Source: Arcuatula senhousia (Eukaryota > Mollusca > Bivalvia > Mytilida > Mytilidae). From it: a stretch of DNA of 64,000 nt. Below the pieces are notes generated by a model. That model ran no database searches. It saw only the letters and a list, made by a program, of their open reading frames with translations, and was not told the origin of the DNA. The position numbers and the translations under genes were made by a program. The DNA is taken from positions 28,124,602-28,188,601 of the forward strand of contig OZ020313.1 in NCBI GenBank assembly GCA_963971305.1. The letters are read 5' to 3'. Positions 1-11,700 of this stretch are shown here, one piece after another (position 1 is the stretch's first letter; every line of letters begins with the position of its first letter).

Positions 1-110
1 TTTTATTTCTGCGTTTAATGTTGTCTGTTTTTTTTTCCTGTTCTCGTTTGGATTTACTGGTTTTGTTTCTGCCCTTTCGGACTTAACAAATTGGGTTAAT
101 AGTAAAAAAC
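1..110 (+). repeat. GAGCACCTGAGTTCAC dispersed repeat, cut by window edge
   Basis: ATGTTGTCTGTTTTT, TACTGGTTTTGTTTCTG and CCCTTTCGGACTTAACAA match the second half of the copy at 45528-45732. Confidence 0.55.
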
Positions 111-365
111 ATTTCAGACAAAAGAGCCCATTAGAGATAAACAGCTTATGTCACTGTACACCACTTTTTTCCAATGATGTATTTGGTTAGCTTCGCCTTC
201 TTATAAATTGGTTTTAATAGAGAAACTCTTCAACAGCGAGTAAATGTATATTTAAGGTGGTTCAGGGTATAAACAAATTCCAACAGATTTTCTCTAACTT
301 TGTGCAATCAATCTTTGATCATTGGACTTTGAAAACTTCCAAAAAGGCGCTAACGGACCAATTTT

Positions 366-1252
366 TAGCCGAGTTGCAACGAAGTTGAACTCGGCTATTG
401 TGATGATGATGGCGGGCGGCTGGGCGGGCGGGCGGGCGGGCGGGCGTGCGGGCGGGCGTCAACAATTGGTTTCCGGACCATAACTCAAAAAGTTGTGAAC
501 CGATTTTAATGAAACTTTGGTATATTGTTACATACCATAAGAGGAGGAACCCTATTGATTTTGGGGTAAATCCGTTAAAGGTCAAGGTCACAGCGGCAGA
601 AAAACCTTAGAAAATTTCTTAAATTAATGGTTTCCGGACCCTAACTCAAAAAGTTGTGAACCGATGTTAATGAAACTTTGGTATATTGTTACATACCATA
701 AGAGGAAGAACCCTATTGATTTTGGGGTAAATCCGTTCAAGGTCAAGGTCACAGCGACAGAAAAACCTTAGAAAATTTCTTGAATTAGTGGTTTCCGGAC
801 CATAACTCAAAAAATTGTGAACCAATTTTAATGAAACTTTGGGATATTGTTTGATACCATAAGAGGAGGAACCCTATTGATTTTGGGGTAAATCCATTCA
901 AGGTCAAGGTCACAGTGACAGAAAAAGGTTAGACAATTTCTTGAATTAGTGGTTTCCAGACCATAACTCGAAAAGTTTTGAACTGATTTTAATGAAACTT
1001 TAGGATACTATTACATACCATAAGAGGAGGAACACTATTGATTTTGGGGTAAATCCATATAAGGTCAAGGTCACAGCGACAGAAAAACATTTGAAATTTA
1101 CTTAAAAAAGCAGTTTCTGGTCAAATACTCGAAAAGTTGTCAACAGATTTTAATGAAACTTGGTAATGTTGTTTTGTTACCAATTATAAGAGGAGACACC
1201 CAAATGATTTTAGGGTAATTTCGTTATACGGCAACTCGGCTTTTGCACCCAT
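366..1252 (+). repeat. GCCGAGTT-hairpin tandem-core repeat with 161-bp units
   Basis: It opens with a hairpin TAGCCGAGTT (366) / AACTCGGCTA (388), then a GGGC-rich simple repeat (about 412-458). Five core units start with GGTTTCCGGACC or a variant at 468, 629, 790, 951 and 1111, a period of 160-161 bp. It closes with GCAACTCGGCTTTTGCACCC near 1231, the complement of the opening stem. Confidence 0.85.
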
Positions 1253-1708
1253 GTGCATATTGATTTTTAGATTTATGACCTTGCAAATTTGGTGACCTTA
1301 AGATTTGTGTTCAATAGATGTGTCATCAAACATCTTTAAACTCACATTGTGAGCTGGAAATATATCAAATTTTCCCACATAAAAAATTAATGTCACGAAT
1401 CTTGATTTCTAGATATTTAAAAAAACCATTGCTCCTACACATTTCTACATAGAAATATGTCAGTCGTTTTCCAACCAATTAAAGCCCCTGAAAATAGTGC
1501 TTTTTTAAGAACCAGCTTAATTTCTTTTTAAATATTAATGATATGCCTATTTCATTTTTAAAATGAAACAGATAATCTAATTGTATGCATCTTTTGAGTT
1601 ATTTTTAATGCTTTGAGTTGAAATGCAGACTGAAAAGTTGCAAGATATCCGAAACGATTATCCGTTTTCAGTCCACTGAACCACCGTCATACAACATCCA
1701 TTGTACAT
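1253..1708. other. Unremarkable AT-rich spacer
   Basis: No coding frame, tandem repeat or recognisable dispersed repeat was seen between the two repeat elements. Confidence 0.4.
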
Positions 1709-1824
1709 TTTTAGCTCACCTGGCCAAAGGCCATGTGAGCTATTGCCATCACTTGGCGTCCGTCGTCGTCCGTCGTCGTCGTCCGTCGTCGTCGTCGTCG
1801 TCGTCGTCGTTAACTTTTCTTCAA

Positions 1825-3513
1825 TTTGTCTATGGTCCTTCTGGTCATGTCATCACGGGTGATCTTAAGATAATTGAAAATGATTTATTACGTAATGTGG
1901 TTTCCCATGGACCTAAATTCAGGGAACCGCAACGTATAAATTGGAATCATAACTTTAAGATCATCATGGACCCTTTGGAGGACTATGCTAGAGCCTGGAT
2001 AAAGAGGGAAAAGGACCAAGAACCAGAGCTTGAATCACTGTCGGACTGGGTAAGGACTATCCGATCTCTTGTACGAAGCCGAATAGACAAACTTCGCAAA
2101 TGTGTGAACCCCCGGCCTTCTTCTGTATTTAGAGATCGTGAAGCTCTCAATTGTCTCTCTTCCTTACATGACAGGTATGTTGTCACGCCAGCAGACAAGG
2201 CTTCCAATAATATAGTTTTTGTATGTAAAGCACATTATTACAATTGTCTAATAAAAGAACTAGGCATTGATGGTAATACTTCCGCTAGTGCTACATACAC
2301 ACGGACTACATTTAACAAACTTTAAGATGAAATCCTAGCCAACCATAGCTCTTTTATGTCCTCTTTCAATATTCCAATGAAAGAGGAACATAAAGAGTTA
2401 CCATATTTGTACTGGATACCTAAACTTCACAAAAATCCGTACAAAGAAAGGTATATAGCTGGATCTTCATCATGTTCAACTACAGAGCTGTCCGTTCATT
2501 TAACTAAAATCTTGTCTGCTGTCAAAGAAGGTCAACAAGCATACTGCGACACTATTTATAATCGTAGTGGAATTAACCATATGTGGATTTTGAAAAACTC
2601 AAAAGATTTGTTAGATCATTTTAAATCTAGATCATTTTCTGAGGTTCACTCTTTGAAAACGTTCGATTTTTCAACTTTATACACTACCTTGCCACACGAA
2701 AAACTAAAATGTCGCCTGAAAAAACTTCTCGAAAAAGCCTTTTCAAACTCAAGGAATTTTGTTGTTTTGGGTTATAATTCTACATTCTTTTCCAAAACAT
2801 CTTTCAAAGATAAAATTTGTTACACACTAGAACAAGTTTGCAGTATGCTTGATTTCCTCATTGACAACATATTTGTCACCTTCGGAGGAGAGATTTTTCA
2901 ACAACAAATCGGCATTCCAATGGGCACAAACTGTGCTCCTCTCCTCGCCGATTTGTTTTTATACTCTTACGAGACTGAATTTCTTCAGGGACTCGTAAGG
3001 AACAAGAAGATGAAAGAGGCAAAGTCATTTAATCTTACATTCAGATATATTGATGATGTCCTTTCTGTCAATAACACTTCATTTGGTAGTTGGATTCCTT
3101 CAATATATCCTCCGGAATTGGAGATTAAAGAGACCACCGAATCTAATTGCTTCACGTCTTTCTTGGATTTGCACCTCGAATTTGACCCAGGTGGTCATCT
3201 CAGTACAAAAATTTACGATAAACGAGACGATTTTAATTTTCAAATTATTAATTTTCCTAATCTACAGAGCAATATACCTAATTCTCCTGCATACGGTGTT
3301 TATATTTCTCAACTTATTCGATATGCCAGAGCTTGCACACATTTCACAGATTTTTTGATCAGACACCGGTTTCTTCGTGACCGACTTTTGAAGCAGGGCT
3401 ATAAGAAAATACGTCTCATACGATCACTAAAAAAATTCTTTCTTCGTTATCAGCCACTAGTAGAAAAGTTCAAAATTGAGTTAAAAGATATGATAGTTAA
3501 TTGTTTTAATTAG
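1825..3513 (+). pseudogene. Penelope-like reverse transcriptase, truncated with one in-frame stop
   Basis: A single frame is interrupted only by TAA at 2323-2325. Motifs: GHVITGDLKI, RYVVTPADKASNNIVFVCK, WIPKLHKNPYKERYIAG (a Penelope-type finger motif), FDFSTLYTTLPHEKL (first catalytic Asp), GIPMGTNCAPLLADLFLYSY and FRYIDDVLSV (catalytic YIDD). It ends with LKKFFLRYQPLVEKF and KDMIVNCFN. A GIY-YIG endonuclease domain is not recognisable after the RT. The N-terminal part is missing because the insertion is 5'-truncated. Confidence 0.85.
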
Positions 3514-3607
3514 TGTTTGACTGGTCTGCTGTACTGAGATGATCACCTCAATATCCCTATTGTGTCTCACAACTATGTTGTGTTCTATGGTCATTACCGG
3601 ATCCTAA

Positions 3608-3702
3608 GATCGCAATGAAAGAGGGAGGTTTGGCGCCATAAAACCTGGTTTAACCCACCATTTCGTTTGAAATGCCTGTACCAAGTCAGGACCATTGCGA
3701 TC
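3608..3702 (+). repeat. 95-bp module bounded by inverted GATCGCAATG / CCATTGCGATC
   Basis: It lies in the 3' untranslated part of the Penelope-like copy. Between the inverted ends are TTTGGCGCCA, CCTGGTTTAACCC and TGCCTGTACCAAGTCAGG. The same module recurs in opposite orientation at 53673-53767 and 54012-54107. Confidence 0.7.
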
Positions 3703-5018
3703 CACCAGTTCTCCGGTATGACTGATTCGTTTTTGTCATTTTCTCTGGACTATGAGATTGATCATTCAAGTTCGGTAGTTTTGTTATTACCTTTATTTTC
3801 TTCTCCTCTGAAACGGCTGCACAGATTCAAACCAAATTTGGTCTGGTGGTACATAAGGATATCCCCCACAGAACTGATTTGGGGATTTTTGATTCGTCGA
3901 AAAACATGGCCGCCGTTGCTAAAAATAGACCAGGGGGGTCCGACTACTGTTTTTGGCTTATAAATCAAAAAGTATAAGAGATAAATGAAATCTGATGGCA
4001 CGCTACTGCTTCAGCATCAAAAGTCTCTATTTGGTCCAAGTTGTCAGATGACCCCTTATAGGGGTTACAGCCCCTTAAAGGTGAAAAATAGCGTTTTTTC
4101 ATGTTTTTGCCCTATAGTATGAAAACTATTGAAGATACAGAAAACCTGTTGCTTGCTTAAATGTTCAGCTCATTTAGCTCTACATAAGTCTCCATAGTGT
4201 CAAAGTTGTCAGATGACCCTTTATAGGGGTTACGGCCCCTGAAATAATGTTTTTTCATGTTTTTGGCCTATGTAATGAAAACTATTGCGGATAGAGAGAA
4301 GCTGTTGCTTGCTTAAATGTTCAGCTAATTTAGCTGTACAAAAGTCTCCATAGGGTCAAAGTTGTCAGATGACTCCTTATAGGGGTTACGGCCCCTAAAA
4401 GATGTTTTTTTCATGTTTTTGGCCTACAGAATGAAAACTATAGCAGATAGAGAGAAGCTGTTGCTTGCTTAAATGTTCAGTTCATTTAGCTTTACAAAAG
4501 TCTCCATAGAAACGAAGTTGTCAGATGACCCCTAATATGGGTTACAGCCCCTAAAATAACCTTTTTGATGTTTTTGGCCTATAGAATGAAAACTATAGTA
4601 GATAGAGAAAAGCTGTTGCTTGCTTAAATGTTCAGTTTATTTAGCTCTACAAAAGTCTCAATAGGATCGAAGTTGTCAGATGACCCTTAATAGGGGTTAC
4701 GGCCCCTAAAATAACCCTTTTCATGTTTTTGACCTTTAGAATGAAAACTATAGCAGATGGAAAAAAGCTGTTGCTTGCTTAAATGTTCAGCGCATAAAGC
4801 TCTACAAAAGTCTCCATAGGGTCAAAGTTGTCGGACGACCCCTTATAGGGGCTACGGCCCCTAAAATAAAGGTTTTTCGTGTTTTTGGATAGAATGAAAA
4901 CTATAGTAGATAAAGAAAAACTGTTGCTTGCTTAAATGTTCAGCTCATTTAGCTCTACAAGATATAGGGTTGACATCAAGACCAGGTGAGCGATTTAGGC
5001 TCCTGGGAGCCTCTTGTT

Positions 5019-5755
5019 GTAAATTGTCCCCCTTTTGTCAATTGTTTGAAGAAATAATCATTTTTTTTTTCTATGCACATGCTTTTATAAATTGTGATCT
5101 AAAGTAGCTAGTTCTACCAAAACAAAATTTAAAGTTTTGAGTACTTTTCGTTCAATACATTAATCTTTGACCTCCAATGTTGATGATGAGAGGCTACTCC
5201 TTGGAATACGCACATACACCAAATTATCCGTTTTTATTGCAGTCTTTCATCTATCAAAAAGAAGTGATAACAGTAACATGAATTAAATGAATACCTTTTC
5301 GAGTTTGGCTACTGTGTGAATGTTTGGTCACTAATTAGTTCCTTTTGTAGTAAGACAAATCTACAATTTCTTAGATGATAAACAGAAATTGTTTTTATTT
5401 GTATTCTCTTTGTAGCAAAAAATAAAAAAGTTGTGAAATTATTATGATTAAGAGTCTTTTATTCACAAGAAAATATATCATGTAGTTGAAAAGGGTACTT
5501 TAAAAAATCCACAGCAATTTGTTCCCACTCATTCATTTTTCTCAACTTATGTAACCATGCACGTGATTTCATCCTGACGAAATAGTCAACAGATTACCAG
5601 TTCACGTGTTCAACTGATTTACTGTTCTGTTTTGTAACTGTAATTCTCGTAAAAAAGGACGACGTTACCTAATTTACGAGATTTGGCTCCATCAAACTTT
5701 ATTATCCAATAATTTAAACTGATCCTTTTATGGCCTTTCTTACTTTATGCATTAG
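5019..5755. other. No gene seen; 5' flank of the first recovered peptidase exon
   Basis: This is an AT-rich stretch between a repeat and the first recognisable peptidase exon. No membrane-anchor exon, TATA element or start codon could be supported. A frame open from an ATG at 5730 runs into exon 1, but homology begins only near 5757, after the AG at 5754-5755. I therefore treat 5756 as an internal acceptor, not a start. Confidence 0.4.
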
Positions 5756-8700
5756 GGATTCATTATCTACTTATTTTAGAAAGTTGACGGAAAAGCCAAG
5801 ATTAGCAGGAACGGAAGGAAGCAAGGATGCGGCTCAATATGTCCATAAAGAATTTTTGCGTTATGGCTTGGAATCTGAGATAGTTGAATATGATGTAACA
5901 CTTTCTTATCCAGAATCAAGTTCTGACAACTATGTAAGTTTCTTTTTTTTTCTGGATTAGGAAAGAAGCTAATATGGAGTAGGCATTGCCTAAATGCGAG
6001 CATAGCTAAAAGGGACTACGTTTTGTTTATTTTCCAATATTTCCATTTGCTTATTTTGTGGCGAGATGGTATGGGGCGATTAGGCTTCGATACACGTTAG
6101 TTTCGTACGTGCATATAACCAAGACGAAACGAGCAGCTTATGTGTATCTATTATTTTAACAATATTATTTTCTTGTGAAAAGCGCAATTAATTATTTTTT
6201 TAAGCATTATTTCTTTTCTTATAACATGTATAAATTATTTTAACATTCACTCCGGTCCTGTAAAAATAAAAACCCTTTCCGGACCATAAAAAATCTAAAT
6301 CAGCATTAGCAAATTTCTCGCGGAAACAAATACCGTAGAGCTCTCCGCTCGAGCGGGCACTTCGTGGGATGTGGAATAAGTGAATGCGACAAACCCTACA
6401 TAAAAATCAGCTGCAAAAATCCACAAAGGAATACAACTTTGCAGCCTTTTATTTGTTAAGGTGGTCGATGCTCGCCTTTCTGCACTTGGTCTAAGAATAA
6501 GAGATGACCAATCTTATGAGAACATGCTTTGGGTATTCTACTCCTTATTACACGGAACAACCTGCTGTCACATTTATTGAAGCCTTCACATAGTTTCTTA
6601 ATACCATTATCGCAATGGTGAAAAATAGAGTAGGACAAATGGTCCAAAACACTTTCACCCCTAACGAGGATCGAACCACGAAGGTAGCCTCCTACTTCAT
6701 CCACGACATCATCTGTTTCCTATGCTGCGTTACATTTTACATAAACCAGATCAACTTTTTTATGGCCCCGCGACGACATGTCTGGGGCCATTAAGTTTTA
6801 CTCATGTCCGTTAGTACGTCCGTCTGTCCGTACGAATTTCCGTCACGCTTGTCTCAGAAACCATACATTGGAATGATTTGAAACTTGGTAGGATGGTACA
6901 GTATGACAAACTACACAATCATTCTAAGCGATTTTCAGGTCTGTCATACATCTACTTCCTGTTTGGGACTAGACCGATATAAAAATCAACTTGAAAATTT
7001 CTGTCAAGCTTTTTTCAGAAACCGTACAAGGGAATGATTTGAAACTTGGTAGGATGGTTCGGTATGACAAACTGTGTACGTCCATAGCGACTTTCAGGTC
7101 TGTCAGACATCTACTTCCTGTTTGGGGCCTAGCGGGGGCATCCGTGTCCCATGGACACATTCCTTTTTTATTTTTTTATATTAAGTACACGTGGGTGAAG
7201 AATAAAGCCAACTTACAGTACGAAGAGTTTTCAAGTCGGTTACGGATAAAAATAACATAAATTTAATATAGATAAACTTATTTCAAACAAGATGTCCGTA
7301 TTTTGTGTTTTGTGCTTGCTTTATAATTTTATTTTTCTTATTATCATATTCAAAGTTAAATTCGATGAAGTCCAAAATCAAGGCGTCATGAAGATATAAT
7401 TGCCGCTTGATTGTGGGCTGTGTCGCGTACACTTATTCCAAATCTCATTATTTTCTATTATTGGATAAAAATGAGAAATATCGGTTCAATATCACACATT
7501 TAAATATCTGAATGAGGCTTGAAAGTCCAGTGGTAGAAATAAGTGCTCACCCACTTTCCCACTTGCCCTTCACAGCAAAATTTGAGAGAGGCAAGTTGAA
7601 GTCTGTAATAACTTGCGGGATTGTCAAGTGAAGATAATATTTTTTTTCTATGATGTAATAGTGGTGACACGGGACGCTTTCAATTATGCGGTTTGCACCA
7701 GTTGAGCCTTAGATTCGTTTTTCATTACCCGATTCCGGCACAAGCGGTTTGCATCAAAAGACGAACCAGACGAACCGGTGACAACACAAAATAAACCGGT
7801 GTTAACCGCACATCGGAAAGCGGCCAAGTTTTGTGGATTTAAAGACAAGCTAAATCTCTATTTTGACTTTTCCACTGGGCAATATTAAAAACAAAATATT
7901 TCTTACACTGAAAGTCGTGTATCATCACCAAATAACTTCACATTTAGAATATTCAAAGAAGTGCCATTGGAACTTTCAAAAGCCAGAAGTCCAAAAAGGT
8001 CGGGAATAAAACAAGGTAAGACACATTGTACAGATAACAACACGAAAACCGCACATAAATTCACATATATAAAAGAAAATAACTGGAATTAGCTCAAATT
8101 TAGGATAAACTTGGGTATTAAGTATTGTTAAAACCGTATAAAGTCAGGATTGATTGGTTTATTTAGATCTTGTACACGTCTTTTAGTTTGTTTTCTTTTA
8201 TAGGTGGCCATTACTGACAGAGACGGTAAGGAGCTTTTTAGGACCAGTACATCTACTGACGACTTCGAGGTTCCCCCGTACAACGCGTTTTCTCCTAGTG
8301 GACAAGTTGAGGTAAATAGGGAATAAAAATTCAATAAGAAAATAATTTAAAAATACCTTGGACTCTTAAATTGAAAAAAAATCAAAGATGAAGATGCGAA
8401 GTGATAAAAGAAGTTGTTGTTTTAAAAAAAGTCACGACAATCATGAAGTTGTGAATAGACGTTTTTAAGCATTATTGCGTTTAAGTTAATTCGATTTCAC
8501 TAATTTTTAACATTGTATTTCATGACAAATCTACTATAACAGCTTTAAAAAGTTCATATTACTAATACAGATATTTCGCAATGATTTTTTTAAAAGTTCT
8601 TTTAAAATTACCCATATCTTCCGAAATGTCAAGAACCATTTTTTTCTTCTGAGCCCTTCCTATTGTCATAGGCATTTGACAATTAATCCAGAAAAAAAAT

Positions 8701-11700
8701 AAACGATGTAAATGGAGCGTTAATTCTGTAACTAAAGATTATTTTAAACACCTTTTATTCAGCCAAGAACGGATATATGATTTTTGTCATAGCACGTCAA
8801 ATAAAATATATTTCTGGACCAATTAAAACTGAACGCGAGGGTTGCATGAAACCTAATCCCTGAACAGGGAAATGAAGTTCGTTCTTATATTTATTTTCAA
8901 GGGAAATTTGGTTTTTGCCAATTATGCTAGAGAAAGAGACTTTGAAGATTTAAAGAAGAAAGGAATAAACTGTTCAAATGTCATAGTAATTGCAAAATAT
9001 GGAATGGGTTTTCGAGGAAATAAGGTATCAAGGATCATTTTTCTAAAGTGCAATAGCATTACTTATTAAGCAAACACTTTACTCACATGAGTTTGACATG
9101 AAAAGAGCTTTAATTTACATGATTTTTTTGTGAATCTCGTGTGAATTTCTCATGAAATATTGTTCATTTCACATGAAACGGTATAACATGAAAATAATGA
9201 GATTTTTTCACGTGAAATTTACTTTAATTTCATGCAACAGTTCATTTCACATTGGTCGCATGATAACCTATAACTTTTCATGTGAGATTCGTGTATAGAA
9301 GCAAAGAGACGCCATTCAAGTGTCATAAGTCCGAAAGAGCATGAACAAAAACAGCACGAAGAATCACAAAATCAACCGACGGAAATCAACAACGCAAACT
9401 CAGGTGCTCTGGAAGAGTAAGCGGTTCCTCTCTGCTATATCACAGTCGTCGTGTTGCTAAGTTCCAATTCAGTGTGTCAAATCCGGTAAAGGAAGACAAA
9501 ACAAATGTATACGACAAACCAACATCTGCACTCATTTGAGAAATAGAAATGCCATATCTGTCTACGAGTGCACGGTCACGTGTCTCCCGTGAAATTTCTT
9601 AAGTGAAGACAGCAACAGTGGAGCAACAAAACCTGTGTCAGCAATTTCTGTGTCAAACGTGACGCTCTTCCAAGGAAATCGATGTAAGCAGGAGCATAAG
9701 CAGGAGGTTCTATTCAGATGAATATCATGTTACTTTTTCACGTGAGATGGGTCAAGTGGGTTATTTTTCATGATAAAGGGACGGTGTATCCTTGATGTTA
9801 GAATTGCTTTACGTCAACTTATCTGGCTAGAGCTGATTGTCAAACTATTGGTCTGTCAGACCTATGATGTGTAACCACAACAGCCCTACGGTTTAAGGGT
9901 AACAAGTGGAAGTTAAAACGATCTATCAAAGAATTTAAAAACATGATTGTATTATTTTATATGCTTTAGCAGGCAGGAACCGCTTTCTCTTCTGGAGCAC
10001 CTGAGTTCACTCTTGTTACGTTGTTGATTTCCGTTTGGTTTATTTTGTGTTTTGTGTTTTTTCGTGCTGTTCTTGTTCGTGTTTATCGGTTTCGTCGTTG
10101 CCCTATCGGACTTTTGACAATCGAATGCCCCATTTATGCCTCTTTACTTCTTGTTTTTAAAAAGACAAACGACAAAGCATCTGAAACACTCAACACGTAT
10201 ATCATTTTTTTTCTCTAAAATATAGATATATAATTAGAAAAGTAAACTATGTTTACTTTGAGAATCCCAGAGAGGTTCAATGTTCTTTCGTCAAAAGCTA
10301 AAGACCTAAGCATAGAAAGCAGGGAAATTTTGATATATTTCTTTCTTTGCTCATACATCGCAAAAAGACATTTTTATTAATCAGCAGTCTACTCAATAGG
10401 AAGCATTTGTCCAATTAAATGTCATAATCAAAATGATATCGCTATGATGAAGACGAATATGTACCTACGCTCCTACCAAGTGGTTGGTTAATCATTTTTA
10501 ATCAGACAGACTTAAAAGACCATCGTAAGTAATACGTGACAAAAGAAGTGCGTGTGTTTTCACGTAGGTTTAATTTTGTTGTTTGTCTAAAGATTCTGTC
10601 ACGTACATCAGATCTGGGGTTTTTTTTGTCGTTTTTTTTTTATTTTCTCATCTCGCCATGATTAAAATTTACCTACAGCTGACCCTAACTATTTACAGGC
10701 GTCAAGTTGGTTGATCATTTTACAATTTTGTGTCCATTATCAAATATCCAACATTCATTTATTTCAATCAATGCTACGCCCAACACTCGCCTTAACTCAG
10801 GTTAACGAATGTTAAACGATTGTTGAGCGTAAGTTAAATTAATGTTTCTTGACGTCCGAAAATTCTTGATCAACTCTTTACAACAAACACGCACAGAATA
10901 AGAAGATATGAACTATAAAATCCAAATCTTTCAAAACCTTCCCGCTCCGGCACCAACACTTTTGTGTTGGAGAACACATCAAAGCTTTAAATTATCCATT
11001 TAAAATTCAAAATTGTCTAAACCCTAAGATTCTTCCTACCCCAGACATAGGTAGATCATCTTAGTAATAATTTGGTTCCCCAGTTTTTTGTTTTTTTGTT
11101 TTACTGTACTTTGCTCTTCATAATTATATAGTGTTTGGCATTTTCAATATTTTTGGTAGAGCGCCTCTGATGAGTCTTGAATAGACGAAAAGCGCGCCAG
11201 GCGTAGCAAAATTTATTGTCTGGAACTTTGTTGTCATTTGTATTTCAGGCAAACACGAGTACGTATTTCTTGAAATAATGTTTTTTTCTCATCTACAAAA
11301 AATTAATATATGAAAAAAATAAATTATTATTTGAAAGGTTTTCAAGAATTTCGTGGGAAAACCAGGTGCACATCAGTTATCGGTTAACCAAACAAGAACA
11401 ATGACTTAAATTCCGTAGTTTAGAAATTGTTAATATAAAAAATAATGAGTCTCTGTCTCCTTGACTTTTACACGTCAGGTCGAAAATGCCTATAGAGCAG
11501 GTGCAAAAGGAATAATTTTGTACTCAGATCCTCAAGACTATGCCATGCAGGCGGAATCAGTCGGTGTGTATCCAGACTCCATATATTTGCCTGATAATGG
11601 TGCACAGCGGGGAAACATTGTCTTAAACAAAGGAGATCAATCAACACCGGGGTATCCTGCTAACGGTAATTCAGGCTGATGTGTTGTAAAATCTTGAATA

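Larger units (their letters stand above)
1825..3797 (+). mobile_element. 5'-truncated Penelope-like retroelement inserted in repeat copy A
   Basis: The uninterrupted sister repeat near 48828 reads straight from TTAACTTTTCTTCAA into CTTCTCCTCTGAAACGG. Here those two pieces are 1.97 kb apart, which defines the insertion to within a few bases. The left end starts inside a reverse-transcriptase reading frame and the right end keeps a 3' tail, as expected for target-primed insertion with 5' truncation. No hammerhead motif was found inside this copy. Confidence 0.85.
1709..5018 (+). repeat. AGCTCACC-type tandem-core repeat, copy A, split by a Penelope-like insertion
   Basis: It begins with an imperfect palindrome at 1713-1741 (AGCTCACCTGGCC, then GGCCATGTGAGCT), followed by a GTC/CGT-rich simple repeat. 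It ends with a GGCTC...GAGCC hairpin and CTCTTG near 5015. The core at 3975-4970 has six units; the landmark GTTGTCAGATGACC recurs at 4040, 4205, 4361, 4517, 4672 and 4827 (about 155 bp). Copy C at 48.7 kb is the same element without the retroelement. Confidence 0.85.

Noticed and set aside
1709..5018. Canonical Helitron
   Set aside because: The terminal hairpin is followed by CTTG rather than CTRR, and no Rep/helicase sequence was seen. Only a looser non-autonomous relationship remains possible.
5730..5960. ATG at 5730 as the peptidase start
   Set aside because: The family needs an upstream membrane anchor, homology begins only after the AG at 5754-5755, and the next bases fit an internal exon.
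10021..10218. 65-codon hydrophobic frame
   Set aside because: It lies wholly inside a dispersed T-rich repeat that recurs elsewhere in the window.
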